A program made the translations under genes and the position numbers. A DNA stretch of 64,000 nucleotides from Bolinopsis microptera (taxonomy: Eukaryota; Ctenophora; Tentaculata; Lobata; Bolinopsidae). Positions 47,519-58,000 of the stretch are shown in pieces. Each line of letters opens with the position of its first letter. Positions within the stretch are counted from its first letter, which is position 1. The stretch covers positions 6,303,096-6,367,095 of the forward strand of contig NC_087080.1 in the NCBI RefSeq assembly GCF_026151205.1. Direction: 5' to 3'. The notes under the pieces are model-generated. The model saw only the letters and a program-made list of their open reading frames with translations. It did no database searches and was not told where the DNA came from.

Positions 47519-49147
47519 TTACTGCAATTTAAAATTGTTTGGAGTCCAAGTATCTTTTAAGTCAGCTGCCTGTGCTTGTATTAATAGTGCTTTGGTTCTC
47601 AGTTTTATCAAGCTAATGGACGTTTCTAAGCAATTGCTTGAAGTTAAAATTTTTTTATGAGCAGCGTTCCAAAGCTTGGCTGCATTAAACAAAAAGGTAT
47701 TTGATTTATTTAGGAGAATAACCATTAGACTCGTTGCACGGTTTGAAATGTTGATAGCCTCATAAAGGGAGTATGGGCAGTGGTACTTGATAATCTTAGA
47801 GAATTCTAAAATACAGTGATATTTGTACAAGTTTTGAGCTGTAAGAATTTTTAATCTATTAAAAATGGGTTTTGTATGCTCCTTTTCAAAGTGTTTATGG
47901 TCTAGTTTTTGCATACCGTATGGTCTAGTACGTGCACATGTTGATTGTTTATCTAAATATGAGTCAAGGTCGCCAAAAAGGATCCTTATACAGTGCTTCT
48001 GTGTGATGAAAAGACTATCATTGGACCGTTCTTTGAGGACAACACCCCAAACACTTATACCATAACTGAGATGTGATTCAAAAAGAGCATTATATATTTT
48101 CAAATATAGTTCAGAAGGTATCGAGTGCCGAATTCTGCAGATTGCACCAGTCATAGATCGCAGTTTTTTACGGATGTAGTGCATGTGGGCAATCCAGTTT
48201 AGCTTACTATCTATAACAACACCTAAGAATTTGGTATCCTTGACTTTAGTAATAACCTTACCATTGATGAATATTGATCTAGATTCATCTAGCAGGATAG
48301 CAAATGGTCTGGTCCGTGCACAGGTGTCATCATATTCAGAGGCAGGTTTAAAATGTATGTAGCAGCATTTGGACATGTTGATATGAAGTAGATTACATTT
48401 CATGTAAATCGAGACATGTTTAAGTACTAAGTTGGCTTTTTTGTATGTTGCTTCTCTAGATGGTCCTGATATGAAGATATTAGTGTCATCAGCATAAAGT
48501 ACAAATTTCACCTCACTGTCTGAAAAACAGTTTACTATATCGTTCATATACAATAGGAAGAGTAACGGCCCTAGAATTGACCCTTGTGGTACTCCAAATT
48601 TCACGTCCATTGTTTCTGATGGTACATCGTTATACATAACATACTGCTTTCTGTTAGTCAAATAGCTTTTTAGTAAGGTAAGTGCTGTGCCCCTAATACC
48701 GTAGGAATTTAATTTGCATAAAAGAATATCGTGATCAAGGGTGTCGAAGGCTTTGCTCAAGTCAATGAATATCCCTAGTACATGTTTATTGCTTGCCAGA
48801 GACTTAGTAACGGAGTCTATAGATTTGTGTAGAGCATGGGTGGTAGAATGGCCTTTTCTAAATCCAAACTGTGAGTCTGTTAGTACACCTTTAGATGTGA
48901 AGAAATTATAGAGGCGTTTATAAATGACCTTCTCGAAGATTTTTCCAAATAAAGGTAATATTGATACAGGCCGATAATTTTCAATGCATTCCTTATTGTC
49001 TTTCTTGTAAATAGGAATAACTTTACCAGTTTTAAAAATACTTGGGAATGTACCACTTTGTATACATGTGTTGTAAAGCCTAGCCAAGGTACCAGCAATG
49101 AGCTTGGCCGGTTTTTTAACAACAACTATAGGTATGTCACTCGCCTT
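47519..49147 (-). pseudogene. LINE A ORF2, downstream half: reverse transcriptase
   Basis: The frame enters directly after LINE B's ACTTT tail with KASDIPIVVVKKPAKLIAGT and continues LYNTCIQSGTFPSIFKTGKV. RT blocks: YRPVSILPLFGKIFEK, GFRKGHSTTHAL, IFIDLSKAFDTLDHD (A), FGVPQGSILGPLLFLLYMND (B), catalytic YADDTNIF (C) and KFLGVVIDSKLNW. The halves would restore about 1028 codons without B. No stops interrupt either half, so B inserted recently. A CARTRPYG/CARTRPF motif occurs twice in the RT C-terminal half, an oddity without known function. Confidence 0.88.
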
Positions 49148-49349
49148 AAAGTAAAGTAAAGTAAAGTAAAGTAAAGTAAAGTAAAGTAAAGTAAAGTAAA
49201 GTAAAGTAAAATTTATGACATCACATCATCACACATGTCTACAAACTATCATCGCACTGTGTGAAAAAATATATAATAAATATTTCCCCACCAACATTAA
49301 TTAATTATCAAATACAATATTTAAAAACAATTTCATCAAAAACATTATC

Positions 49350-52300
49350 CTATTTTAAAAACTTCCCAGTGGAATAAAGATTTATAAAACGCTTCTTTGC
49401 CACATAAGGATGGAACCAAAGATAATTGTTATGTTTCTCTTTATTACTGACATAACTGGCTCCCTCAATTCTTACTAAAACTTCATTAGAAACATTCCAA
49501 AAAAAGCAATCATTTGTAATACTTTTAGAAATCATATCTATCTTATATCCTTCTAATTTAATTTTAAAACCTAAAACTGTCACAGAGTTCTTGACGTCCG
49601 GAGGGAGTTTGTTCCAATATGGAATAACTCGCTCCGGGAGAAAAGACTTCTGGATATTCTTGACCTTTGTCACACTTTTACTACATCTATTGGATGAAAC
49701 CAGATTAAGACCTGATCTGCTTGGTCTGAACAAGTCTGAACCATAATCAGTCATAGCATTAATAACCTTAAAAGCTTCAATAAGGTCCCCACGTATTCGC
49801 CGCTCTGCCAGCGTTGTCAAATTGAGGATTTCCAGTCTACGGCTGTAAGGAAGAGTACCCACCTCATCAATCAGACGGGTAAACCGCCTCTGGACGCTCT
49901 CCAGCTCCAAAACAGTCCCCCAACTTCCATGAGCCGCAGGTGGATTCCACAATTGGACACAATACTCAAGATGAGGTCTTATTAAAGCTTTATATATAGC
50001 AATCATAACAACCTTTTCTCTAATAACTAAATTCCTTACAATCCAACAAATCATACGATTTGCCTTAGCGATACATGCTTTGATCTGTTCGTTCCAAAGC
50101 AGGGAGCTATGGGTAATAACCCCCAAATCTTTTTCCTGTGCAGATACTTCAAGTTCTATACCATTTACCTTATAATTTAAATTAGGATTGTTGTTAAAAT
50201 TAATGTGCACTACTTTGCACTTGGCAGGATTAAATTGTAAAAGCCAAATACTTTCCCAAACTTCTAATTCTTCGATATCTTCAGCAACACTACCGTGGTT
50301 AGCTGCATTACCAATTAATTTAAGATCATCAGCAAATAACTTTATCTTATTTTTTACAAGGTCAGGCAAATCATTAATATACAGAATGAATAGGAGAGGG
50401 CCTAGAACTGACCCCTGAGGAACACCAGATAAAACATGTTTAACCTCGGACCATTGTCCTTCTACAGAAACCCTCATAGTCCTGTCTGTAAGAAAATCTT
50501 TAATAACATCTAAAACCTTTCCTTTGACACCAAAGCCTTCCAATTTAGACAGAAGTCTAAAGTGGGGGACTGTGTCGAATGCCTTACTAAAATCAAAGTA
50601 TAGAAGATCAACCGGGGCACCTTCATCTAAAATGTCAAGAATGTCATCGAATGTCTCTAAAAGATTAGATAAACACGATTTACCCTTAACAAATCCATGC
50701 TGATGCTTCGAAATTCGATGTTCTAGAAAATTTAATACATGTGCTCTCACCAACTTTTCATACACTTTGCACAAAATACACGTTAATGAAACTGGTCTAT
50801 AATTTAAGGGGTCCGATTTAATACCCTTTTTAAACAATGCTACAACAGATGCAGATTTCCACACTGCAGGTAAAGATCCTGTATCTGAACACTTTTGAAA
50901 TAATTTAGTTAATGCTTCAACAAAATTGTTGTCATAAGCTAGCGATTTCAACAACTTCGGATGAACACCATCCGGACCAGAACTCTTAAAAATGTTAAGC
51001 TTTAAAAGTTGCTTTTTTATATCAGAACTGCTGACTTCCATATCATCAATATCATCAATACTCTCATTGTCAGGTCTTAAATTCTCAGTTTTAGGGAGAG
51101 GGCCAGGTGGTTCACGCACAAAAACAGAGCTAAAGGCACTTGCGAGTACCTCAGCTGACTCAGTTGAACTATCTGTGCGTGTACCATCTCCTCTATCTAA
51201 AGAAACCACACTTGATTTAATTTGACGTTTATTTCGTAAATAAGAGTAAAAAGACTTACAATTCTGCTTAAGATTAGATGTAATTTTCTTTTCATAGTTA
51301 ACTTTAGCTTTAATTTCTGCTACTTCATAAGTATGTTGTTTGCTACTTGCATAACTAAAATTAACATCAGATGGATTAATATCAAACTCAGCCCATGCTT
51401 TATCTTTATTCTTTCTCATCCGTTTAAGTGCAGATGTACTCCATGGCAACTTGACAGGTCTGTTGTCGAGATAAACCGAAGCAGTCGGAACAGCTGCAGC
51501 AACAGTCTCCAGTTTACCATGTAATTCAGCCCACATATCTTGAACATCATTGGTAGAACTATAATCCCAGTCGATATTTTTCAAACTAAAATTTAATAAC
51601 TCTTCAGAGGAAATCTTACCCCATATAGGTTTGATAATCTTCTCTTTTAAACATTTGCTAGTATCCGGCGAAACAACTAGTTCGACAAGTATCCCAACAT
51701 GATCACTCTTACCAAGCGGAGAAACGATCTTACAACCGTTGACAAGAGCATCATTTGTATACAGGACCTGATCAAGAAGACTCTCCTGGAGAGTATCCTT
51801 CACAAGCCGTCTTCTAGTTGTCTCGTTGGTGAAATACCAAGTTAAACCACTGTCATTGAAAACATCCATGAATTTCTGTTGAGTAACTAAAAACTGGTTC
51901 TTGCTAGCAATATTACTATTTATGCTACCAGTTTCCCATAAAACATTTGGTAAATTAAAATCTCCTAAAAGGAGTGTTTCAAAATCATTCCTTTCACTAC
52001 AGATGCTCTTGATACAAGATATTAACGCATTATTCTGTTCTAAATTCAATGAAGTGGATCTGTAAATACAACAAATACTAATCAGTCCACCTGATGTGTT
52101 GATATTAACAGCTAAAGAATCCGGTGCCTTTAAAAAAGAGTTCACTAGTGAAGCATTACAACAGTTATTAACATAAATTATAGAGCCTCCTCCACCACTT
52201 ATACTGCCAGTGGAATTGTCAATTCTAAAATCTCTATCTTTTCTAAACATACTAAATCCTTCAATATAAATTTCGGCATCTAATATATCACTACTAAAAT

Positions 52301-52586
52301 GAGTTTCGGTTACACAAATTACCTCAATAGATTTATACATTGATAAAATACATTTTAGTTCATCAATTTTATTAAATAGGCCGTTAGCATTGGTATAAAA
52401 AATATTTAACGGCTGGGCACTGCGGCCTCCGCTTTGTCCTCTGTCTTCTCTGGCTCTCTTTTCTTTGCTTCCTCCTTCGTCTTCTCTGTCTCTCTTTTCT
52501 TCGCTTCCTCCTGCCTCTTCTTCCTCTCCTTTCTGGCTAAAAAACGAATATCTCTGTCTGCCTTGCAGAGGTCCAAGTTGATCCAA
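49350..52586 (-). CDS. LINE B ORF2: AP endonuclease and reverse transcriptase
   Basis: The open frame has no usable ATG. The extreme 5' codon is TTG (52586), and after the frameshift site it gives 1062 residues. Order: an E/G/R-rich linker read from the same bases as the ORF1 tail; AP endonuclease (NIFYTNANGLFNKIDELK, VTETHF, LLLGDFNLPNVLWE, LLDQVLYTND, SDHVGILVEL); then RT with YRPVSLTCILCKVYEKLV, HGFVKGKSCLSNL, YFDFSKAFDTVPHFRLL (A), SGVPQGSVLGPLLFILYIND (B), catalytic KLFADDLKLI (C) and EKDLGVITHSSLLWN. The enzyme nicks DNA and primes cDNA on it. All core motifs are intact, so the copy could be active. Expression is probably as an ORF1-ORF2 fusion by frameshifting, about 1344 residues. Confidence 0.9.
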   Translation of the reverse strand: MDQLGPLQGRQRYSFFSQKGEEEEAGGSEEKRDREDEGGSKEKRAREDRGQSGGRSAQPLNIFYTNANGLFNKIDELKCILSMYKSIEVICVTETHFSSDILDAEIYIEGFSMFRKDRDFRIDNSTGSISGGGGSIIYVNNCCNASLVNSFLKAPDSLAVNINTSGGLISICCIYRSTSLNLEQNNALISCIKSICSERNDFETLLLGDFNLPNVLWETGSINSNIASKNQFLVTQQKFMDVFNDSGLTWYFTNETTRRRLVKDTLQESLLDQVLYTNDALVNGCKIVSPLGKSDHVGILVELVVSPDTSKCLKEKIIKPIWGKISSEELLNFSLKNIDWDYSSTNDVQDMWAELHGKLETVAAAVPTASVYLDNRPVKLPWSTSALKRMRKNKDKAWAEFDINPSDVNFSYASSKQHTYEVAEIKAKVNYEKKITSNLKQNCKSFYSYLRNKRQIKSSVVSLDRGDGTRTDSSTESAEVLASAFSSVFVREPPGPLPKTENLRPDNESIDDIDDMEVSSSDIKKQLLKLNIFKSSGPDGVHPKLLKSLAYDNNFVEALTKLFQKCSDTGSLPAVWKSASVVALFKKGIKSDPLNYRPVSLTCILCKVYEKLVRAHVLNFLEHRISKHQHGFVKGKSCLSNLLETFDDILDILDEGAPVDLLYFDFSKAFDTVPHFRLLSKLEGFGVKGKVLDVIKDFLTDRTMRVSVEGQWSEVKHVLSGVPQGSVLGPLLFILYINDLPDLVKNKIKLFADDLKLIGNAANHGSVAEDIEELEVWESIWLLQFNPAKCKVVHINFNNNPNLNYKVNGIELEVSAQEKDLGVITHSSLLWNEQIKACIAKANRMICWIVRNLVIREKVVMIAIYKALIRPHLEYCVQLWNPPAAHGSWGTVLELESVQRRFTRLIDEVGTLPYSRRLEILNLTTLAERRIRGDLIEAFKVINAMTDYGSDLFRPSRSGLNLVSSNRCSKSVTKVKNIQKSFLPERVIPYWNKLPPDVKNSVTVLGFKIKLEGYKIDMISKSITNDCFFWNVSNEVLVRIEGASYVSNKEKHNNYLWFHPYVAKKRFINLYSTGKFLK

Positions 52587-53383
52587 TAAGTTGACTCTTT
52601 CCAGCCCTTACCATGGTCAGCGTAGAAATTTACTGACTCTTCATCTCGTGTCTGGATGATGAGCGGGCGACGGTGATCTGGCTTGTCAGCATCAAGCTTG
52701 CCAGAGCGATGGCAACTTATCATGTCGTCCTTCTTAATCTTTAGGGTCTCCCTGCAGAACTTGGAGTCATCCTCCTGGCGTTGCTTAGAGGTAGTCTTTT
52801 TGCTCTCTGGAACCTTGAGCACACACAGATTGAGTTTTCGTTTGTTTCGCTCAAATGTATCAGTGTGCATCTTCATTTGCACTTCCGAAATAACAGTTTC
52901 AGAAGCTTGTTCACGACTCATGTCATCGAGAACCTTCTTCTGGGTTTGTGCTGTTACCTCAGAATAGAGACGAACAGCTTTATCAACTGTTTTCTCTGCG
53001 CTTCCTTTAATAGCTTCCTTAATCGAGTTAGTCAGGGCTGGGGTCAAATGTTGGAGTTCCTCTTTAATAATAGCCCTGACAGCCCCGTTTTCCTTAGTGT
53101 CAGCTGAGGTATGAGGCGCCACAAAACAGTATGGGCACTTCCAGTTTGTTAGATTCAGTAACATCTCGTTTTTAAGGCCAGATAAACCAACACAACTCAG
53201 GTGCCAAAATAATTGGCAAGCTTCACATTCAACTGATAGTTCTTCTGACATGTAAACATCACATTGGCAGTATTTTTCCTCTGGCACTGGGACATTATCA
53301 GAAGATGAATCCTTAGGGGGACTCGTCTTGACTCCACGTTTTTTTCGTATCGACACCCTCTCGGGTACATTGTTACTTGCCAT
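52406..53383 (-). CDS. LINE B ORF1: PHD-finger protein
   Basis: 325 residues from the ATG at 53383. Residues 39-86 form a C4HC3 PHD-type zinc finger: C39-x-C41, C53-x2-C56, H61-x2-C64, C83-x2-C86. PHD fingers usually read histone tails and occur in ORF1 of some CR1-like LINEs; chromatin targeting is inferred. Residues about 185-290 (NLCVLKVPESKK.., RRPLIIQTRDEESVNFY) resemble the nucleic-acid-binding fold of LINE ORF1 proteins. The C-terminus is a K/E/R-rich repeat (EEAKKRE units). The frame overlaps ORF2 and carries a -1 slippery heptamer at codons 280-282 (52544-52538), so ORF1 may also be made as a fusion with ORF2. Confidence 0.88.
   Translation of the reverse strand: MASNNVPERVSIRKKRGVKTSPPKDSSSDNVPVPEEKYCQCDVYMSEELSVECEACQLFWHLSCVGLSGLKNEMLLNLTNWKCPYCFVAPHTSADTKENGAVRAIIKEELQHLTPALTNSIKEAIKGSAEKTVDKAVRLYSEVTAQTQKKVLDDMSREQASETVISEVQMKMHTDTFERNKRKLNLCVLKVPESKKTTSKQRQEDDSKFCRETLKIKKDDMISCHRSGKLDADKPDHRRPLIIQTRDEESVNFYADHGKGWKESTYWINLDLCKADRDIRFLARKERKKRQEEAKKRETEKTKEEAKKREPEKTEDKAEAAVPSR
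52538..52544 (-). promoter_or_regulatory. Candidate -1 ribosomal frameshift site U_UUU_UUA
   Basis: On the minus strand the ORF1 codons read CGT TTT TTA GCC. The heptamer T TTT TTA is in the exact X_XXY_YYZ phase of ORF1, and a -1 slip enters ORF2 at AGC (52538). ORF2 has no ATG between here and its endonuclease domain. The downstream sequence is purine-rich, with no obvious hairpin or pseudoknot. Confidence 0.7.
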
Positions 53384-53425
53384 CCCTGAACTCAAATTAT
53401 TTGTTATATAGTAGTGTTGAAAGTA

Positions 53426-54885
53426 TTACCATTTTGAAAATCTCTGATCACCTCTATAATTTCTTCTTCATTAGTTTCTTCCAGGTATATGGAGTCAGAT
53501 ACCGAATTAGACATAAACTGAGCAAATGATTCTACTGGTTCCAGAGAAATACTATTGTTTGACAGTACATTTTTATTGAGATTACTTGCAAGAGATGTAA
53601 AATATTCACAGAATTTGTTAGCAATTATTCGTCTGCAAGTAACTCTCTGGCCATCTATAACAAAATCGTCCTTACATCTAGACAAATTTTTGCCACGGAG
53701 TTCATTTATAATTTCCCAAGTCTTTTTTGAGTTCATGCTGTACTTCTCGAATTTTTGAGTATAGCACATAGCCTTTGCCATCTTTATTGAGCTCTTGAGA
53801 AACTTGTCGAATTCCTTGTAGTAGATGTGCTTGTTTGGATCCCCATCAGGTAGTTTTAATGTACAAGTCTTCTTCCATTCGAAATACAACCTAGCTTTCT
53901 TGTCGATGGAGTTAATGAGGCCCTGGGTGATCCAAGGGTTGGTTATGCTGTTACGTTTAGTGGTTCTAGGAGTTAGAAGTTTGCAAGACAAATCTATCTT
54001 TTCTTGAAATAACTGCACGAAAGAGTCAAATGTGTTACAGCTGTGGTGGAATCTATCTATATCGTTTTCTATTTCAAGACAGAGCTTCTCTAAGTTAGCA
54101 TTACTATAGTCGTAGTGTATAGTAATTTTGTCTGATGAATCAGGTGTTGGCACAGAGTCAGGGGAAAGTTCAATAAGAGTGAATATAGGGTGATGGTGGG
54201 AGATCTTGTCAGATATCACACCAGAAATAAGGGATTGATCTACGACATTGGTATGGATATTGTCAATACAGGTCCTGGAACAGCCAGGCATTTGGTGAGT
54301 TGGTACTGATATGGTTGGTATGAAGCCGTTGTTGAATATTATTTCTTGGAATTTGTCCTCTGATGGAGATGGGTCGTTCAAAATGTTAACATTGAAATCA
54401 CCAAGAATATATACTTTTTTGCCATTCAGTTTTGAGAGAATACATTCATACGCTTTGTTGAACATCTCAAGTGATGCGTTTGGGGGACGGTATATAACCC
54501 CTACGACAGTTGGATCTTGCAAGCTAGTGATAGATACAAACAGTGATTCTATGTGTTCATTACAGAGAGATAAGTCAGTGATTTTGTTAAAGTTAAGGGA
54601 ATCGTGTAGGTAAAGACACACTCCTGACCCTTTACCCTTGAACTGGTTTTTCTCTTGGCAAAAGTAGCGTGATTGGTAACAGGAGGAGTATCCGTTAAGC
54701 TGATACAGAGTTCCATTTTCGGGATTAGTGTTTGTTTCTGCAAGGCCGATAACAGAGAATTTGTGGTCGATACAAGACAATTCAACTGCAAAGTTGTCAA
54801 AGTTTGATGCATTTCCATCAATATTTAGAAATAATTTTGACAAATATTTAGCTGAATTTTTAGGTAGGATGGTGGCATTCAACAC
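53426..54885 (-). pseudogene. LINE A ORF2, upstream half: AP endonuclease
   Basis: Endonuclease domain with FLNIDGNASNFDNF, VIGLAETNT, a YILGDFNVNIL block, CIDNIHTN and SHHHPIFTLIEL, followed by the pre-RT linker with WITQGL and KKTWEIINEL. The last host residues are IRDFQNGN. The codons after that (TFNTTI, then stop at 53404) belong to the 5' end of LINE B. The first codon of the open frame is GTG, after an in-frame TAA about 24 bases upstream; no ATG is visible, so the start is uncertain. Confidence 0.88.
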
Positions 54886-54947
54886 GCACTGATTAGTGAA
54901 ACAAATTTAGTGAAACAAAATTGTAAAAAAAAAAAAAAAAGAAAAAA

Positions 54948-55062
54948 GGGGGGACCCCCAACCCATGTAGCTGAGACACCTCACAGCAAGTAGACCAAAG
55001 TGGCTCTTGCTTGTGAAAGGTGCGTCAACTACCCGCCGAAGCGGTGGGTTGGGAGTCCCCCC
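54948..55062 (-). ncRNA. Structured element: 18-bp stem enclosing two hairpins
   Basis: The arms 54948-54965 and 55045-55062 pair over 18 bases. The single mismatch is C-A on the plus strand but G-U on the minus strand, so the fold favours minus-strand RNA. Inside, on the minus strand, are a CCGC-UUCG-GCGG tetraloop hairpin (55044-55033) and a longer hairpin pairing CACC..CACA..GCAAG with CUUGCUGUGAGGUG (55022-54977). The result is a three-way junction. It lies just upstream of LINE A's open frame, after a poly-T tract. Function unknown. Confidence 0.6.
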
Positions 55063-58000
55063 TGGGATCATTTCGTCCGTAAAATTATATACAACATAAA
55101 ATAGTACAGTAAAATATCAAAATTTACATAAACAAATCTAGGAGACCTCAAAGCTCGTCTTCTGGGGGATGAGGTTGAAGGAGATGTCATGCAGTTCAAG
55201 ATGCTGGGCCGTTGATCTTCCTCTGATTCCTCTTAGAAACAAAATTGTTGCTATAATTGATTTAAATAAAAATTTGTTGTTTTCTTGAAAATTTGTTGTT
55301 TTCTTGATAGCCGTTTCAGCTGTCTGGGAAAAGCAGTTAAGGAAGATATTGCTGGGTTCATCCCTTTCAAACTGATTCCATCATGTGAATCGTACGATTT
55401 TTGACATAATGATTGGTACTACACTTATATTATTCCGGGCAAAACTTGATATTTGTTTTAGGACATTGATGAAAACATAAAAATTACGACTAATTTTGGT
55501 AGCAATAGACCATTTCCTTTACCAGTGTACTGCCGTGCTCTACCAATTGCATCGCATGATTTAATTGAATGTATTATCTGATTGAATGTACTTCAGTCTA
55601 GGTTTACACACGGATGTGCCTACATTATTAGTAAGCTTGGAGACGTAAATACTTAAGCAAGCTTCTTATAACTAGCTAAATTCTTTCAGTTCTGGGATGA
55701 AGTGCGTTGTGCAAAGAAAAGTCAAATATTGTGTCACAGAATTTGGTTTAATTCGGCATCAGTGGCACTGCCATATTAACTATCAACTTTACCATTATAC
55801 AATTCTGGTATACCAGAAATTGTAGACAAAATTATCAATTCGTATAATCCTATCAAATTTGTAAACCTACAAGAAAAGAATGCCGCGGATTCATCATTGG
55901 GATTAGTTGTCATTCGTACACGTTGTCTGACCGGACCCGCTGCGCGCGCACGTGTGCACGGCTCCCCTTGTATCGTAGAAACGCTTATATCATAATAAAC
56001 ATAATTAAACTTGAACATCCAATAATAAAATCATGAAAATTAGATATACTATGTAAAATACACTTTTTATAGCATATTACTTTGTATTTCAGGCTGTAGT
56101 TTTATAATTTAACTTAACCATTTTTAATGATCTGGCTCGGTGCGCGCTACTTCGTAACACTTGCCATCGAGAAAAAAGCGGCGCGCACTACTTCGAAGAA
56201 ATTTAGAAGAGTAACATCTGTCAATAACTTAACAAGACATGGCATGCGCGCCGAGTTAAACTCGTCGACGGTCTTAGATATCAAATATATAATATTTGGT
56301 TCACCTAGCCATGAGTCTACGCGTACTGCAAGCGAAAGGGCTCTGGATGGAGCAAAATATTTGGAATTAATATTTTACAATTATCACCCGTTGATTTCGA
56401 GCTGCTCCTCAACAAAAGTTACTTACGCTATTGTGGTTTTTACTAAAAAATAAGCATGGCAATAAAAAATGAACAGTAATTTATCTTGATACATGTTGCG
56501 TATCACAAACATCAGAGTGCAGAGATATTTTTCCGCGCGTGAAATAAGTGGCATGCAACGTATGTCAAAGTTTATTTAGTTTTTACACGTATTTTATTAA
56601 GATCTTTGAAATCTAGATTTTTACCTGAAAACTCAAAATTGAGAGAAATCTGGTTCCAAAAACTTGTGTGTGATTAAAATATCAATTACACCCACACGAA
56701 TTTGTGGAGCGATATCTCAAAAAATGTTTGATCGGTAGCATGTACAAAGTTGTTGGTGCCAAACATTTTAATTCCGCTTCGTTCGATATACACTATAGTA
56801 TTACTATTCGGGTCGTAACTTGGTTGTTTTTTGTTAAATAAGATAATCCTTTGGAGAGGTAATTGTAAGCGTTAATAACGATCCATTAGGATTTTAATAA
56901 CGATGAGCTAAGATATACCGTTCATCTTAGACTATTGGATCAATCTTATTATGTGATTAGATTTTATAAACGAACCTGGCATACAAAAGATTGTAATGCG
57001 GAGGTTGGCTGGCTCTTCTATAATAAATACGACACTCCAACTTACAGAATGCTTGCTAGAGATAAAACAAAATATTATCAGACTATACATGCAGCATGAG
57101 TAACTGGTGGATAAGCCTTCGGTAAAAACGGATCCGGAAAAGTCAATGCGGCACTCGGGTCCTTGGTATTGTCGTCGGTATATTGTCCATTATTTACGTT
57201 CTGCTTTCATAGTTCAAACAATAGTGAGCTCTAAATATACAGCTTTAAACCGATTAAGTATGAATGAATGAAATACCTGACAATCCGCACTCCTATAATT
57301 CAAAAGCATGAGTAACTCGTAGTGATGTACGATTTCTAGAAAGTTTAAATTAAATTTGGCGCTCACAGGTCCTCGTGATCATGTGATCGCCGCATAATGT
57401 TCTGTAAATGCGCAGGGCACCTTCAAGCTTAAATTATTCACCATACTGAGGCAGTCAACCAACGAGCGGCTTTATTTTTATGATATGATATGTTTTGATT
57501 GTTATTAATAAATACCAAAATTTAAATTTGTTTTACTAAAATTTGTTTTACTATAAAGATTCAGTAAAAATAATATCTCAATACCTTAAAAAATGACTAA
57601 GAAATCGGTATTACAAAGATCGGTATCTTTAAAAAGATAAAAATGATCTTTTCCGAATGAGGGAATATTCTAAACAAATTTTGAATATGCCTAAACTTAT
57701 TGTTTTTCCATACTTTCACATTATGAAATAAATTGAGGGTGATTATGCGAGGTTCTTGTAAGTGGTCTATTCAATGAAACAAGGTAATGAACGAAGAACA
57801 ACTTACAATGAACTGTATTACATGGAATTTTGTTTTACTTAACCGTTTTACCCTCATTTTTAATGTAATAAATGTCATAAAACCTCGATTTACTGTAGAG
57901 TTCGGGGGATATGATATCAGTTGGCAATAACCATGCATTCACACAGAAGTTGTTGGGTCAAGTGACAAGATCACAGTTACTGCTATTACAAAATAAAAAA

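Larger units (their letters stand above)
49148..53425 (-). mobile_element. LINE B (CR1-like), near full length, with (ACTTT)n tail
   Basis: About 4.28 kb on the minus strand. It has a very short 5' UTR (53425-53384), ORF1 (53383-52406), overlapping ORF2 (to 49350), a ~140-base 3' UTR and a tail of about 12.5 ACTTT units (AAAGT on the plus strand, 49148-49210). It interrupts LINE A. Confidence 0.9.
47260..54945 (-). mobile_element. LINE A, split by LINE B
   Basis: The two halves of one LINE lie on the minus strand: 54885-53426 (endonuclease and linker) and 49147-47519 (RT). They rejoin in frame across the junction GGT | AAG GCG AGT GAC. There is no target duplication beyond about two bases, as is common for CR1-type insertions. 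Boundaries of A itself are approximate. Confidence 0.85.

Noticed and set aside
54948-55062. Hammerhead or HDV-like ribozyme
   Set aside because: A CUGAGA string and GAAA occur on the plus strand, but the CUGANGA core and stem order do not fit; the HDV P1-P3 arrangement also could not be made.
55138-55305. Minus-strand frame with FLRGIRGRSTAQHLELHDIS
   Set aside because: Looks protein-like but is short, without ATG or identifiable family; possibly a repeat remnant.
56127-56453. 108-codon ORF
   Set aside because: No recognisable domain; composition similar to surrounding non-coding DNA.
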